64,000 nt of DNA from Rhodocyclaceae bacterium. Its GTDB lineage: Bacteria; Pseudomonadota; Gammaproteobacteria; Burkholderiales; Rhodocyclaceae. Every line of letters begins with the position of its first letter. Positions within the stretch are counted from its first letter, which is position 1. Position numbers and translations under genes: made by a program. Below are positions 54,182 to 61,899 of this stretch, one piece after another. Where the stretch lies: the NCBI GenBank assembly GCA_013426785.1, contig JACDZI010000001.1, positions 1 to 64,000 on the forward strand, given 5' to 3'. The notes under the pieces are model-generated. The model was not told where the DNA came from, made no database searches, and was given only the letters and a program-made list of their open reading frames with translations.

Positions 54182-57100
54182 GGCATCTCAACCTGTCGGA
54201 ATGGGCGCTCGAGCACCCATCGATGGTGCTCTACCTGATGATCGTGCTGATGATCGGCGGGGTACTGTCCTTCCTCAATCTCGGCCGTGCCGAAGACCCG
54301 GACTTTACCTTCAAGGTGATGGTCGTGCGTACCCAGTGGCCGGGAGCAACCGCCCACGAGGTGGAAACCGAGTTGACCGAGCGTATCGAAAAGAAGCTGC
54401 AGGAAACCCCTTACGTCGATGTGCTGAACTCGGTCTCGCGCACCGGCGAGTCGCTGGTCTTTATCCAGCTTAATGACTACACACCGAAGAGCGAGGTGAT
54501 CGAATCGTGGCGTCAGGTCAGGAAAAAGCTTGACGACATCCAGGACCAGCTACCGGCTGGCGTGCAGGGCCCGTTCCCCAACGACGAGTTCGGCGACGTC
54601 TATGTGAATATCTATGCGCTGACCGGCAATGGCTATGACATGGGCCAACTGAGGCAGGAAGCGACGCGGATTGCACGGGAGCTGCGTACTCTGCCGGACA
54701 TCAAGAAGGTGGATCTGCTCGGCGTGCAGGAAGACCGGATTTACGTCGAGGTCGCGCCGGCGAAGCTCGCCAGCCTGGGCATCACGCCCGGCCAGGTGGC
54801 CGAGGCGCTCACGAAGCAGAATGCTGTCGCCCCTGCCGGCTTCGTCGAAACGGCCACGGATCGCGTACGCCTGCGCGTTAGCGGCGCCTTCGATTCGACG
54901 GAAAAAATCCGCAATGCCGACCTGGCCATCGGTGGCCACCATCTGCGCCTCGGTGACATCGCCGAAGTGAAGCGCGGCCAGGCGGATCCGCCCAGTCCGC
55001 GCATGCGCTTCATGGGCCAGGACGCGATCGGCATTGCCGTGACGATGGCAAAAGGCGGCGACGTCATCGCGCTCGGACGGCACCTGCAGGAAAACACCGA
55101 CCGACTGGCCCGCGACTTGCCGCTTGGAATGGAAGTGGGCACGGTGGCGAACCAGCCCAATATCGTCAAGGAATCGCTGCAACTGTTCCTGCAAAGTCTG
55201 ACCGAGGCAGTCATCATCGTGCTGGGCGTGAGTTTCCTCTCGCTCGGCTTTCGCACCGGCCTGGTAGTGGCCCTGTCCATCCCGCTGGTGTTTGCCATGA
55301 CCTTCCTGCTGATGAAGATGTTTGGCATCGATCTGCATCGCATTTCCCTGGGGGCGCTCATCATCGCGATGGGCCTGCTGGTCGACGATGCCATCATTGC
55401 CGTCGAGATGATGGTGGTGAAAATCGAGCAGGGCTGGGACAAGTTCCGCGCTGGCACCTTCGCCTACACCTCAGCCGCCTTTCCAATGCTGACCGGCACC
55501 CTGATCACGGCGATGGCCTTCACCCCGGTGGGTTTTGCCAAATCGGGGGCGGGCGAATACGCCGGGGCCATCTTTTCCGTGACCACCATCGCCCTGCTGG
55601 TGTCGTGGCTGGTCGCCGTGGTGTTTACGCCCTATCTCGGTTTCAAGCTGCTCGACGAAAAGGCCTTGCGAAAGTATGGCGAGGAGCATCACGGCGACGT
55701 GTATGACACGCCGTTCTACCGGCGCTTCCGTGCCCTGGTCGAGTGGTGCCTGCGCCATCGCTGGAAGACGATCACCATCTCTGTCATCGCCTTCGCCCTC
55801 GGTCTCCTCGCCTTCAACGTCGGCGTCCAGAAACAGTTTTTCCCCCCCTCGAATCGCCCCGAATTGTTGGTCGATTTGTGGCTACCGCAGGGTAGTTCGC
55901 TGAAAGCCACCGAGACGGCGATCAAACGTGTCGAGGGTTTGCTGGCAGCCGACGATATCAAGGAAAAACTGGTCAACCATGCGTCCTACATTGGCAACGG
56001 CGCACCGCGCTTCTACCTGCCACTCGATCAACAACTGTTCAACGACAACTTCGGCCAACTGGTGGTCATCACCAAGGGCTTTGAAGAGCGCGAGGCGGTG
56101 CGGACACGATTGATTGCGGCCTTCAATGCGCCCGATGGCTCGTGGAGCCATCTGCGCGCGCGCGTTCAGCGGCTGGAGAACGGCCCGCCGGTCGGTTATC
56201 CGGTGGTGTTCCGCGTCATCGGCGAAAACGTCGAAACCTTGCGCAAGATTGCCGGTGAGGTGGCGGCGGTGATGCGTACCAACCCGAATGTGCAGGACGT
56301 GCACCTCGACTGGAACGAAAAGTCCAAGGCGGTTCGGGTAAGTATCGACCAGGACCGCGCCCGTTTGCTCGGCGTTTCCAGTCAGGAGGTGGCGCAGGCG
56401 CTGCAGGCGCACCAGATCGGAACGACGCTGACGCAGTACCGCGAGGGCGACCAGTTGATCGACATCGTCTGGCGCGCGCCAGCCGGCGCGGATGAGGATC
56501 GTGGTCGCCTCGACCGGCTGGCCGACCTGCCCGTTCCTGCCGACGGCAAGTGGCTGCCGCTGGCGCAGGTGGCAAAACTTGAACCGGTATTGGAAGAGGG
56601 CATCATCCGGCGGCGCAACCGTCTGCCGGCAATCCAGGTGCGTGCCGACCTAGCGAATCCCCAGGTCACCGGGCCGACTGCTTCCGCGCAGATCGATCCG
56701 CAGCTCAATGCGTTGCGTCAAACCCTGCCACCCGGCTATCGCATCGAAATTGGTGGCACCATCGAAGAGTCGGCGAAAAACGAGGAGGCCCTCAAGGCCG
56801 TCTTTCCGCTGACGATCATTGGCGTCATCACCCTGCTGATGATGCAGTTGCAGAGCATGCGCCGCACGGTCATGGCCCTCCTGACCGCGCCGCTCGGTCT
56901 GATCGGCGTGGCGCTGGCGCTGGCGCTATTGCAGAAACCCTTCGGTTTCGTCGCCAATCTGGGCGTCATTGCACTGATGGGGATGATCCTGCGCAACGCG
57001 GTGATCCTGCTCGACCAGATCGAACAGGATGAAAAAGCCGGCAAAAACCAGTGGGAAGCGATTGTCGGTTCGGCGGTGCGCCGCTTCCGCCCCATCATGT

Positions 57101-57267
57101 TGACCGCTGCGGCGGCGGTGCTGGCAATGATCCCGCTATCTCGCCAGATTTTCTGGGGGCCGATGGCCGTGGCCATCATGGGGGGACTGATCGTGGCGAC
57201 CGCCCTGACCCTGCTGTTTCTGCCTGCCCTGTACGCCGCCTGGTATCGGGTCAGGGAGCCAGCGTAA
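54178..57267 (+). CDS. RND efflux transporter permease
   Basis: 1029-aa AcrB-type inner-membrane pump driven by protons, with twelve expected membrane helices and two large periplasmic loops. Seen are SVSRTGESLVFIQLND, the proton-relay Asp pair in GLLVDDAIIAVEMM, SLGFRTGLVVALSIPLVF, and the second half with TAPLGLIGVALALALL and LGVIALMGMILRNAVILLDQIE. It is closer to general efflux pumps than to metal pumps by eye. No outer-membrane gene is directly attached, but tolC lies 1 kb downstream on the same strand. Confidence 0.95.
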   Translation: MRHLNLSEWALEHPSMVLYLMIVLMIGGVLSFLNLGRAEDPDFTFKVMVVRTQWPGATAHEVETELTERIEKKLQETPYVDVLNSVSRTGESLVFIQLNDYTPKSEVIESWRQVRKKLDDIQDQLPAGVQGPFPNDEFGDVYVNIYALTGNGYDMGQLRQEATRIARELRTLPDIKKVDLLGVQEDRIYVEVAPAKLASLGITPGQVAEALTKQNAVAPAGFVETATDRVRLRVSGAFDSTEKIRNADLAIGGHHLRLGDIAEVKRGQADPPSPRMRFMGQDAIGIAVTMAKGGDVIALGRHLQENTDRLARDLPLGMEVGTVANQPNIVKESLQLFLQSLTEAVIIVLGVSFLSLGFRTGLVVALSIPLVFAMTFLLMKMFGIDLHRISLGALIIAMGLLVDDAIIAVEMMVVKIEQGWDKFRAGTFAYTSAAFPMLTGTLITAMAFTPVGFAKSGAGEYAGAIFSVTTIALLVSWLVAVVFTPYLGFKLLDEKALRKYGEEHHGDVYDTPFYRRFRALVEWCLRHRWKTITISVIAFALGLLAFNVGVQKQFFPPSNRPELLVDLWLPQGSSLKATETAIKRVEGLLAADDIKEKLVNHASYIGNGAPRFYLPLDQQLFNDNFGQLVVITKGFEEREAVRTRLIAAFNAPDGSWSHLRARVQRLENGPPVGYPVVFRVIGENVETLRKIAGEVAAVMRTNPNVQDVHLDWNEKSKAVRVSIDQDRARLLGVSSQEVAQALQAHQIGTTLTQYREGDQLIDIVWRAPAGADEDRGRLDRLADLPVPADGKWLPLAQVAKLEPVLEEGIIRRRNRLPAIQVRADLANPQVTGPTASAQIDPQLNALRQTLPPGYRIEIGGTIEESAKNEEALKAVFPLTIIGVITLLMMQLQSMRRTVMALLTAPLGLIGVALALALLQKPFGFVANLGVIALMGMILRNAVILLDQIEQDEKAGKNQWEAIVGSAVRRFRPIMLTAAAAVLAMIPLSRQIFWGPMAVAIMGGLIVATALTLLFLPALYAAWYRVREPA

Positions 57268-57298
57268 AATGGCGGCTTCAAACCGTCAGGCTCTGCCC

Positions 57299-57952
57299 AT
57301 GAACCCCGAGATTGCCCGCCAGAAGATGATCGAACAGCAGTTGCGCACCACTGAAGTGTTGCAGCCTGCCGTTGTTGATATCCTCTATGCCGACCGCCGC
57401 GAGCACTACGTGCCGGCCACCTGCCGCGCGCTGGCATTCGTCGACATGGCCATGCCGCTCGGCCATGGCGCAGCGATGCTGACACCCAAGCTCGAAGTGC
57501 GCCTGTTGCAGGAAGCCGCATTACAGCCGGGCGACCGGGTATTGGAGATCGGCACCGGTTCCGGACACATGGCGGCGCTACTGGCCGAACAGGCCCGCGA
57601 AGTATGGACCATGGAAATCGAACCCACCCTTGCCGAACGGGCCCGGCACGTGCTCGCCAACGAGGCGGCACTCAATGTGCATGTGGAACTTGGCGACGGC
57701 CTGGCGGGCTTCCCCGCCCAGGCCCCCTTCGACGTCATCGTCGTTTCGGGCGGCGTGGTGGAGATTCCGCCAGCACTGCTGGCACAACTGAAGGAGGGAG
57801 GCAGACTGCTGGCTTTCGTTGGTCGTCCGCCGGTAATGGTCCTGCGCAAGGTCGTGCGACAGACGGATGGCACGACTGTCGTCAAGGACCTGCTTGAAAC
57901 AGTGGTTCCCTATCTGCAGGGCGGCGCACCGGCCCGGTGCTTCGCCTTCTGA
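57299..57952 (+). CDS. pcm: protein-L-isoaspartate O-methyltransferase
   Basis: 217 aa from the ATG at 57299. SAM-binding motif I is VLEIGTGSGHMAALLAEQA; other family parts are EQQLRTTEVLQPAVVD, the DMAMPLGHGAAM region and VPYLQGG at the end. It repairs isoaspartyl residues in proteins, although proteins of this shape beside rhodanese and tolC genes in beta-proteobacteria may have drifted in role. It is co-oriented with the efflux operon. Confidence 0.88.
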   Translation: MNPEIARQKMIEQQLRTTEVLQPAVVDILYADRREHYVPATCRALAFVDMAMPLGHGAAMLTPKLEVRLLQEAALQPGDRVLEIGTGSGHMAALLAEQAREVWTMEIEPTLAERARHVLANEAALNVHVELGDGLAGFPAQAPFDVIVVSGGVVEIPPALLAQLKEGGRLLAFVGRPPVMVLRKVVRQTDGTTVVKDLLETVVPYLQGGAPARCFAF

Positions 57953-57954
57953 AC

Positions 57955-58278
57955 ATGAAGCAACTGACCGCTACCCAGCTCAAGGCATGGCTTGACGACC
58001 CCAGTCGCGAGCCACCCCTGCTGCTGGATGTGCGCGAGCCTTGGGAGTTCGATGTGGTCCGCATCCCGGACGCCAAGCTGGTGCCCATGCGCGCAATTCC
58101 CGCCCGCCATCAAGAATTGGCCCGCGATGCCGAAACTGTGGTCATCTGTCATCACGGCGCACGCAGCTATCAGGTGGCGCTGTTCCTCGAACAACAGGGC
58201 TTCGGCAATGTCATCAACCTGTATGGCGGTATGGCAGCCTGGTCGCGCGATGTCGACCCCGCCGCCCCGACTTATTGA
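57955..58278 (+). CDS. rhodanese-domain protein
   Basis: 107-aa single rhodanese domain. The active-site loop ICHHGARSYQVALFL provides the Cys; VREPWEFDVVRIPDAKLVPM and NLYGGMAAWSRDVDP complete the fold. It may transfer sulfane sulfur or act as a small carrier. It starts 2 bp after pcm and is followed after 18 bp by tolC, a recurrent pcm-rhodanese-tolC order in beta-proteobacteria. Confidence 0.9.
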   Translation: MKQLTATQLKAWLDDPSREPPLLLDVREPWEFDVVRIPDAKLVPMRAIPARHQELARDAETVVICHHGARSYQVALFLEQQGFGNVINLYGGMAAWSRDVDPAAPTY

Positions 58279-58296
58279 ACCTTTACTGGAGTACGC

Positions 58297-59625
58297 ATGA
58301 AGCCTTCCCTCACCACTCTGATCGCCCTGGCCTTTGTCGGCAACGCGCTGAATGTGCAGGCTGCCGACCTGTTGCAGGTCTACCGCGACGCGGTGGGATT
58401 CGACGCCCAATACGCTGCCGCCCGGGCATCGCGCGATGCCGGGCTGGAAAAACTGCCGCAAGGCCGTGCCGGCCTGTTGCCTACATTAAGTTTGTCCTCC
58501 CAAACCCAATGGAATGACAATGCGGTCAAATCGCGCACTGCCAGCGCTACCACTAACAAGGCAGAATTCAATAGCCATTACTGGTATGTAAGCTTGTCTC
58601 AACCACTTTTTCGCTGGCAGAACTGGGCTGGCTACAAGCAGGGCGAACTGTCTGCCATCATGGCCGAAATGCAGTTCGTGCAAGCCAGCCAGGATCTGAT
58701 GCTACGGGCGACTCAGGCTTATTTCGACGTACTGCTGGCGCAGGAAACATTAGTGACGGCACAGGCAAAGAAAATTGCCATCGCTGAGCAGCTCGAATCC
58801 GCCAAGCGCAACTTCGAAGTCGGCACTGCCACTATCACCGACACGCACGAGGCCCAGGCCGCCTTCGACCTGGCTTTTGCCGAGGAAATCGTTGCCGAGA
58901 ACGATCTGGCGGTGAAGCGCCAGACACTGCGTACCTTGACCGGCAAGGAGCCCGAGGCGCTGAAGGGACTGAAGCCCTCGTTCCAGATTGGACGACCGCA
59001 GCCGGACGATATCGGCCAATGGGTAACCTCGGCGGAGAGCGGCAACCTGGGCGTGCAACTGGCACAGACCAGCTTCGAGGTCGCCGATCAGGAAATTGAC
59101 AAACAGCGCGCTGGTCATTTACCTACTCTGGATTTGGTAGCAATGCGCCGCAAAGACGGCGCGACTGACAGCACCACTACCGGCGTCGGCAGTGATACAA
59201 AAACCAGCTATGTCGGGCTGCAACTATCCCTACCGCTCTTTTCCGGAGGCAGTGTAATGTCGAAGGACCGCGAGGCCGTGGCGTTGAAGGAAAAGGCGCG
59301 CTCTGATCTGGACAATGCCCGCCGTACCGCCACCTTGACCGCCCGCCAGGCCTATCTGGGTGTAAATGCCGGGCTGGCGCAGGTCAAGGCGCTGGAAGCC
59401 GGCGTGGCTTCGTCGAAGCTTTCCGTCGAATCGAACAAGCTCGGTTACGAGGTTGGCGTACGCATCAACATCGACGTGCTGAATGCCCAGAGCCAGCTCT
59501 ACGACACCCAGCAGAAACTGGCGAAGGCGCGCCTCGATACCCTGATTTCGCAGTTACGCCTCAAATCGTCCGCCGGCACGCTGTCCGAGGACGATCTCGC
59601 GACCATCAACGCGCTGCTGGAATAA
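58297..59625 (+). CDS. tolC: TolC-type outer-membrane channel
   Basis: 442 aa. The signal peptide ends near NVQAADLL. Two OEP repeats follow, with the coiled-coil tunnel seen in AQKKIAIAEQLESAKRNFEVGTATITDTHEAQAAF and its second-half counterpart GYEVGVRINIDVLNAQSQLYDTQQKLAKARLD (cited for their start only: AEQLESAKRNFEVGTATI and NIDVLNAQSQLYDTQQ). It should serve type I secretion and the RND pump upstream. The last 72 bp overlap the convergent waaA end. Confidence 0.94.
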   Translation: MKPSLTTLIALAFVGNALNVQAADLLQVYRDAVGFDAQYAAARASRDAGLEKLPQGRAGLLPTLSLSSQTQWNDNAVKSRTASATTNKAEFNSHYWYVSLSQPLFRWQNWAGYKQGELSAIMAEMQFVQASQDLMLRATQAYFDVLLAQETLVTAQAKKIAIAEQLESAKRNFEVGTATITDTHEAQAAFDLAFAEEIVAENDLAVKRQTLRTLTGKEPEALKGLKPSFQIGRPQPDDIGQWVTSAESGNLGVQLAQTSFEVADQEIDKQRAGHLPTLDLVAMRRKDGATDSTTTGVGSDTKTSYVGLQLSLPLFSGGSVMSKDREAVALKEKARSDLDNARRTATLTARQAYLGVNAGLAQVKALEAGVASSKLSVESNKLGYEVGVRINIDVLNAQSQLYDTQQKLAKARLDTLISQLRLKSSAGTLSEDDLATINALLE

Positions 59626-60873
59626 ATCAAGTCGCTCGATCAGCGCCAGGGTGCGCGCCGTCGCGCCCTGATGCCGTTTGGCGAAGACGCGCCCCTGCTG
59701 CCCCATCACGTCGCGGCTGGCTGGATCGGCCAGCAGGGCGAGGGCCTGAGTCACCAGATCGCCTGCCGAGTTCACTGGTCGGGCCGCTCCGGTGGTGATG
59801 GCCGCTTGTGCGGCCTCGGCAAAATTGAAGGTGGAGGGGCCGATCAATACCGGCACACCGACCGAGCACGGTTCGATCAGGTTCTGGCTGCCGAAATCGA
59901 GCAGGCTGCCGCCGACGAAGGCCAGATCCGCCGCCGCGTAATAGGCGAACAGTTCGCCCATGCTGTCGCCCAGCCACACCTGGGTGTCTGCCGCGACCGG
60001 CCGGTCGTCCGAGCGGCGTTGCAGTTTGAGGCCGCGGGCTTCGACCAGCCGCGCCACCTCGTCGAAGCGCTGTGGATGGCGTGGGACGATGGCGAGCAAT
60101 GCCGTCCCGCCAGCACCGACTTTTTTCCACTGATCGAGAATCAGGGCTTCCTCCCCTTCGCGGGTGCTGGCGCAGAGGAACATCGGCCGTTCGCCGATAC
60201 GGGTGCGGAATGCCTGCCCGATCACCCGTTGCCCGGCCGGTGGCGTGATGTCGAATTTCATGTTGCCATTGACGCTGGCCACCGGGGCGCCGAGGTTCTG
60301 CAAACGTTCGGCATCGTCGGCGCTGATCGTGGAGATGGCCGTCAGTTGCACCAGCGCGGTGCGCGTGAGCCGCGGATAGCGGGCATAGCGACGCGCCGAT
60401 TTTTCCGACAGGCGGGCGTTGACCAGCAGCAGGGGAATGTCTGCCGCCTTGCAGGCAGCGATCAGGTTCGGCCATAGCTCGGTTTCCATGATCAGGCCGA
60501 GGGTCGGGCGGAAATGGCGCAGGAAGCGCCGCATCGCCCACGGCGTATCGTAGGGCAGATAGACACGCTCCACGCTGTCGCCCAACAATTCCTGCGATGT
60601 GGCGCGGCCGGTCGGCGTCATGTGGGTGAGCAGGATGCGATGCTTGGGGTAACGCTCGCGCAAGGCGACAACGAGCGGCTGCGCGGCGCGAGTCTCTCCC
60701 ACCGAAACGGCATGGATCCAAAAAGTCGGCGCTGGCGGGACGGCAGCATAGCGGCCAAAACGCTCACTCCAATGTTGCAGATACTCCGGTTGCTTGCGCG
60801 AACGCCAGATGAGATGGATGACTGCCCACGGCATCAGGGCAAGAATGGCGAAGGTGTAGAGCAGGCGGGCCAT
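59554..60873 (-). CDS. waaA: 3-deoxy-D-manno-octulosonic acid transferase
   Basis: Adds Kdo to lipid IVA in LPS synthesis. It is 439 aa from the ATG at 60873. An N-terminal membrane anchor (LLYTFAILALMPWAVIHLIW) precedes a GT-B fold. The catalytic Glu60 in HAVSVGETRAAQP sits at the same residue number as in E. coli WaaA. Also seen are METELWPNLI, NARLSEKSARRY, VPRHPQRF and GGSLLDFGSQNLIEP. Two 24-bp repeats lie in the gene in opposite orientation: AVPPAPTF at 44-51 and KVGAGGTA at 251-258. Neither seems to add length. The C-terminal 24 codons overlap tolC on the other strand. The ATG overlaps the waaC stop (TGATG). Confidence 0.95.
   Translation of the reverse strand: MARLLYTFAILALMPWAVIHLIWRSRKQPEYLQHWSERFGRYAAVPPAPTFWIHAVSVGETRAAQPLVVALRERYPKHRILLTHMTPTGRATSQELLGDSVERVYLPYDTPWAMRRFLRHFRPTLGLIMETELWPNLIAACKAADIPLLLVNARLSEKSARRYARYPRLTRTALVQLTAISTISADDAERLQNLGAPVASVNGNMKFDITPPAGQRVIGQAFRTRIGERPMFLCASTREGEEALILDQWKKVGAGGTALLAIVPRHPQRFDEVARLVEARGLKLQRRSDDRPVAADTQVWLGDSMGELFAYYAAADLAFVGGSLLDFGSQNLIEPCSVGVPVLIGPSTFNFAEAAQAAITTGAARPVNSAGDLVTQALALLADPASRDVMGQQGRVFAKRHQGATARTLALIERLDLFQQRVDGREIVLGQRAGGRFEA
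60101..60124 (-). repeat. 24-bp dispersed repeat, one mismatch, in waaA (second copy)
   Basis: 23/24 match (C to T at unit position 10). In frame, encoding KVGAGGTA at residues 251-258 of WaaA. Confidence 0.88.
60721..60744 (+). repeat. 24-bp dispersed repeat, perfect copy in waaA (first copy)
   Basis: Perfect copy, opposite orientation to the other waaA copy. In frame, encoding AVPPAPTF at residues 44-51. Confidence 0.92.
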
Positions 60874-61841
60874 CAGTCGAGCAGGTCGCCGGCAATGCGG
60901 ATGACTTCTTCCGCAAGGGGGGGCGTGCCGATCCCACCGAGATTCACGAAGGTAGCCGTCCCCAACACGCCGGTGAGCGCCGGATCGGAGCCGCAATAGA
61001 TCGCGACCGTTGGCCGTTGCAGCGCGGCGGCCAGATGCACCAGCCCAGTATCGACGCCGACCACGAGCCGCGCCCCCGCCATCAGGCCAGCGAGATCGGT
61101 CAGGTTCATCGCCGGGGCGGCCACGGCATGTTCCATCGATTTTGCCAGCCGCGCAGCGCGCTCACGTTCGGCAGGACTGCCGCCGGGCAGTACGCAATTC
61201 AGTCCGAGCGCGTTGAGCGCTGCCCCCAGCACGCGCCAGTATTCCTCGGGCCACTCCTTGTCGGCACGACTGGTGGCGGTGAGCAGCACGGCATAATCGG
61301 GCACCGGCAACCAGTCGGCTGTCAGCGGCGCAGCGGTGATACCGTAATCGAGCGGCAGAGCATCCAAAGCGTAGCCGAGTGCTGCCGCGGCCAGTTGCCG
61401 GTTGCGCAACACGGCATTCTGCCCGCGCGGGATGGCAAAGGTCCGATCGTAGAAGCGCGCCGCCAGCGGCTCGCGTGCCGTCTCCGCCGAGTGGCCCAGC
61501 TTCGGTCCATGCGCCTGAGCGGTGAGCAGGGCGCTTTTGAGTAATCCCTGAGTATCAAGGACCGCATCGTAAAAGTCGGCGCTGGCAGGACGGCGAACTG
61601 AGCGGCGAAAAGCACCGATTTCCCGCCAGGTCGCACCCGACAGCAGGGCCTTGCGCCAGCGCCGCACGGCCACCGGGAAGACATTACGCACTGCAGGGTG
61701 CAGGCGCGGAACCTCGGCGAAGTTTTCCTCCACCACCCAATCGATCTGTGCGTCCGGGAACCTGTGCCGGATGTCGCTGGCGACCGGCAGGTTGTGGATC
61801 ACATCGCCGAGCGAAGAGGTTTTGACGAGCAGGATGCGCAT
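60873..61841 (-). CDS. waaC: LPS heptosyltransferase I
   Basis: 322-aa GT9 enzyme adding the first heptose to Kdo. Seen are RILLVKTSSLGDVIHNLPVASD with the Asp in the Rossmann loop, VLDTQGLLKSALLT, ATSRADKEWPEEYW, and GVDTGLVHLAAALQRPTVAIYC, the acceptor-end motif. The start ATG at 61841 gives the canonical MRILLVKTSS; the frame is open 24 codons further but that part is not conserved. Residues 84-90 (RPASADF) come from a 24-bp repeat read in a third frame. Divergent from the carbamoyltransferase. Confidence 0.95.
   Translation of the reverse strand: MRILLVKTSSLGDVIHNLPVASDIRHRFPDAQIDWVVEENFAEVPRLHPAVRNVFPVAVRRWRKALLSGATWREIGAFRRSVRRPASADFYDAVLDTQGLLKSALLTAQAHGPKLGHSAETAREPLAARFYDRTFAIPRGQNAVLRNRQLAAAALGYALDALPLDYGITAAPLTADWLPVPDYAVLLTATSRADKEWPEEYWRVLGAALNALGLNCVLPGGSPAERERAARLAKSMEHAVAAPAMNLTDLAGLMAGARLVVGVDTGLVHLAAALQRPTVAIYCGSDPALTGVLGTATFVNLGGIGTPPLAEEVIRIAGDLLD
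61571..61594 (+). repeat. 24-bp dispersed repeat, one mismatch, in waaC
   Basis: 23/24 match (G to A at unit position 17). In frame on the minus strand, encoding RPASADF at residues 84-90. Confidence 0.88.
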
Positions 61842-61899
61842 GGCCGGCGCATTATAGTGGTCGGCCTGTATACTTCGTTTTTTCAAGGAAATCAGTTCA

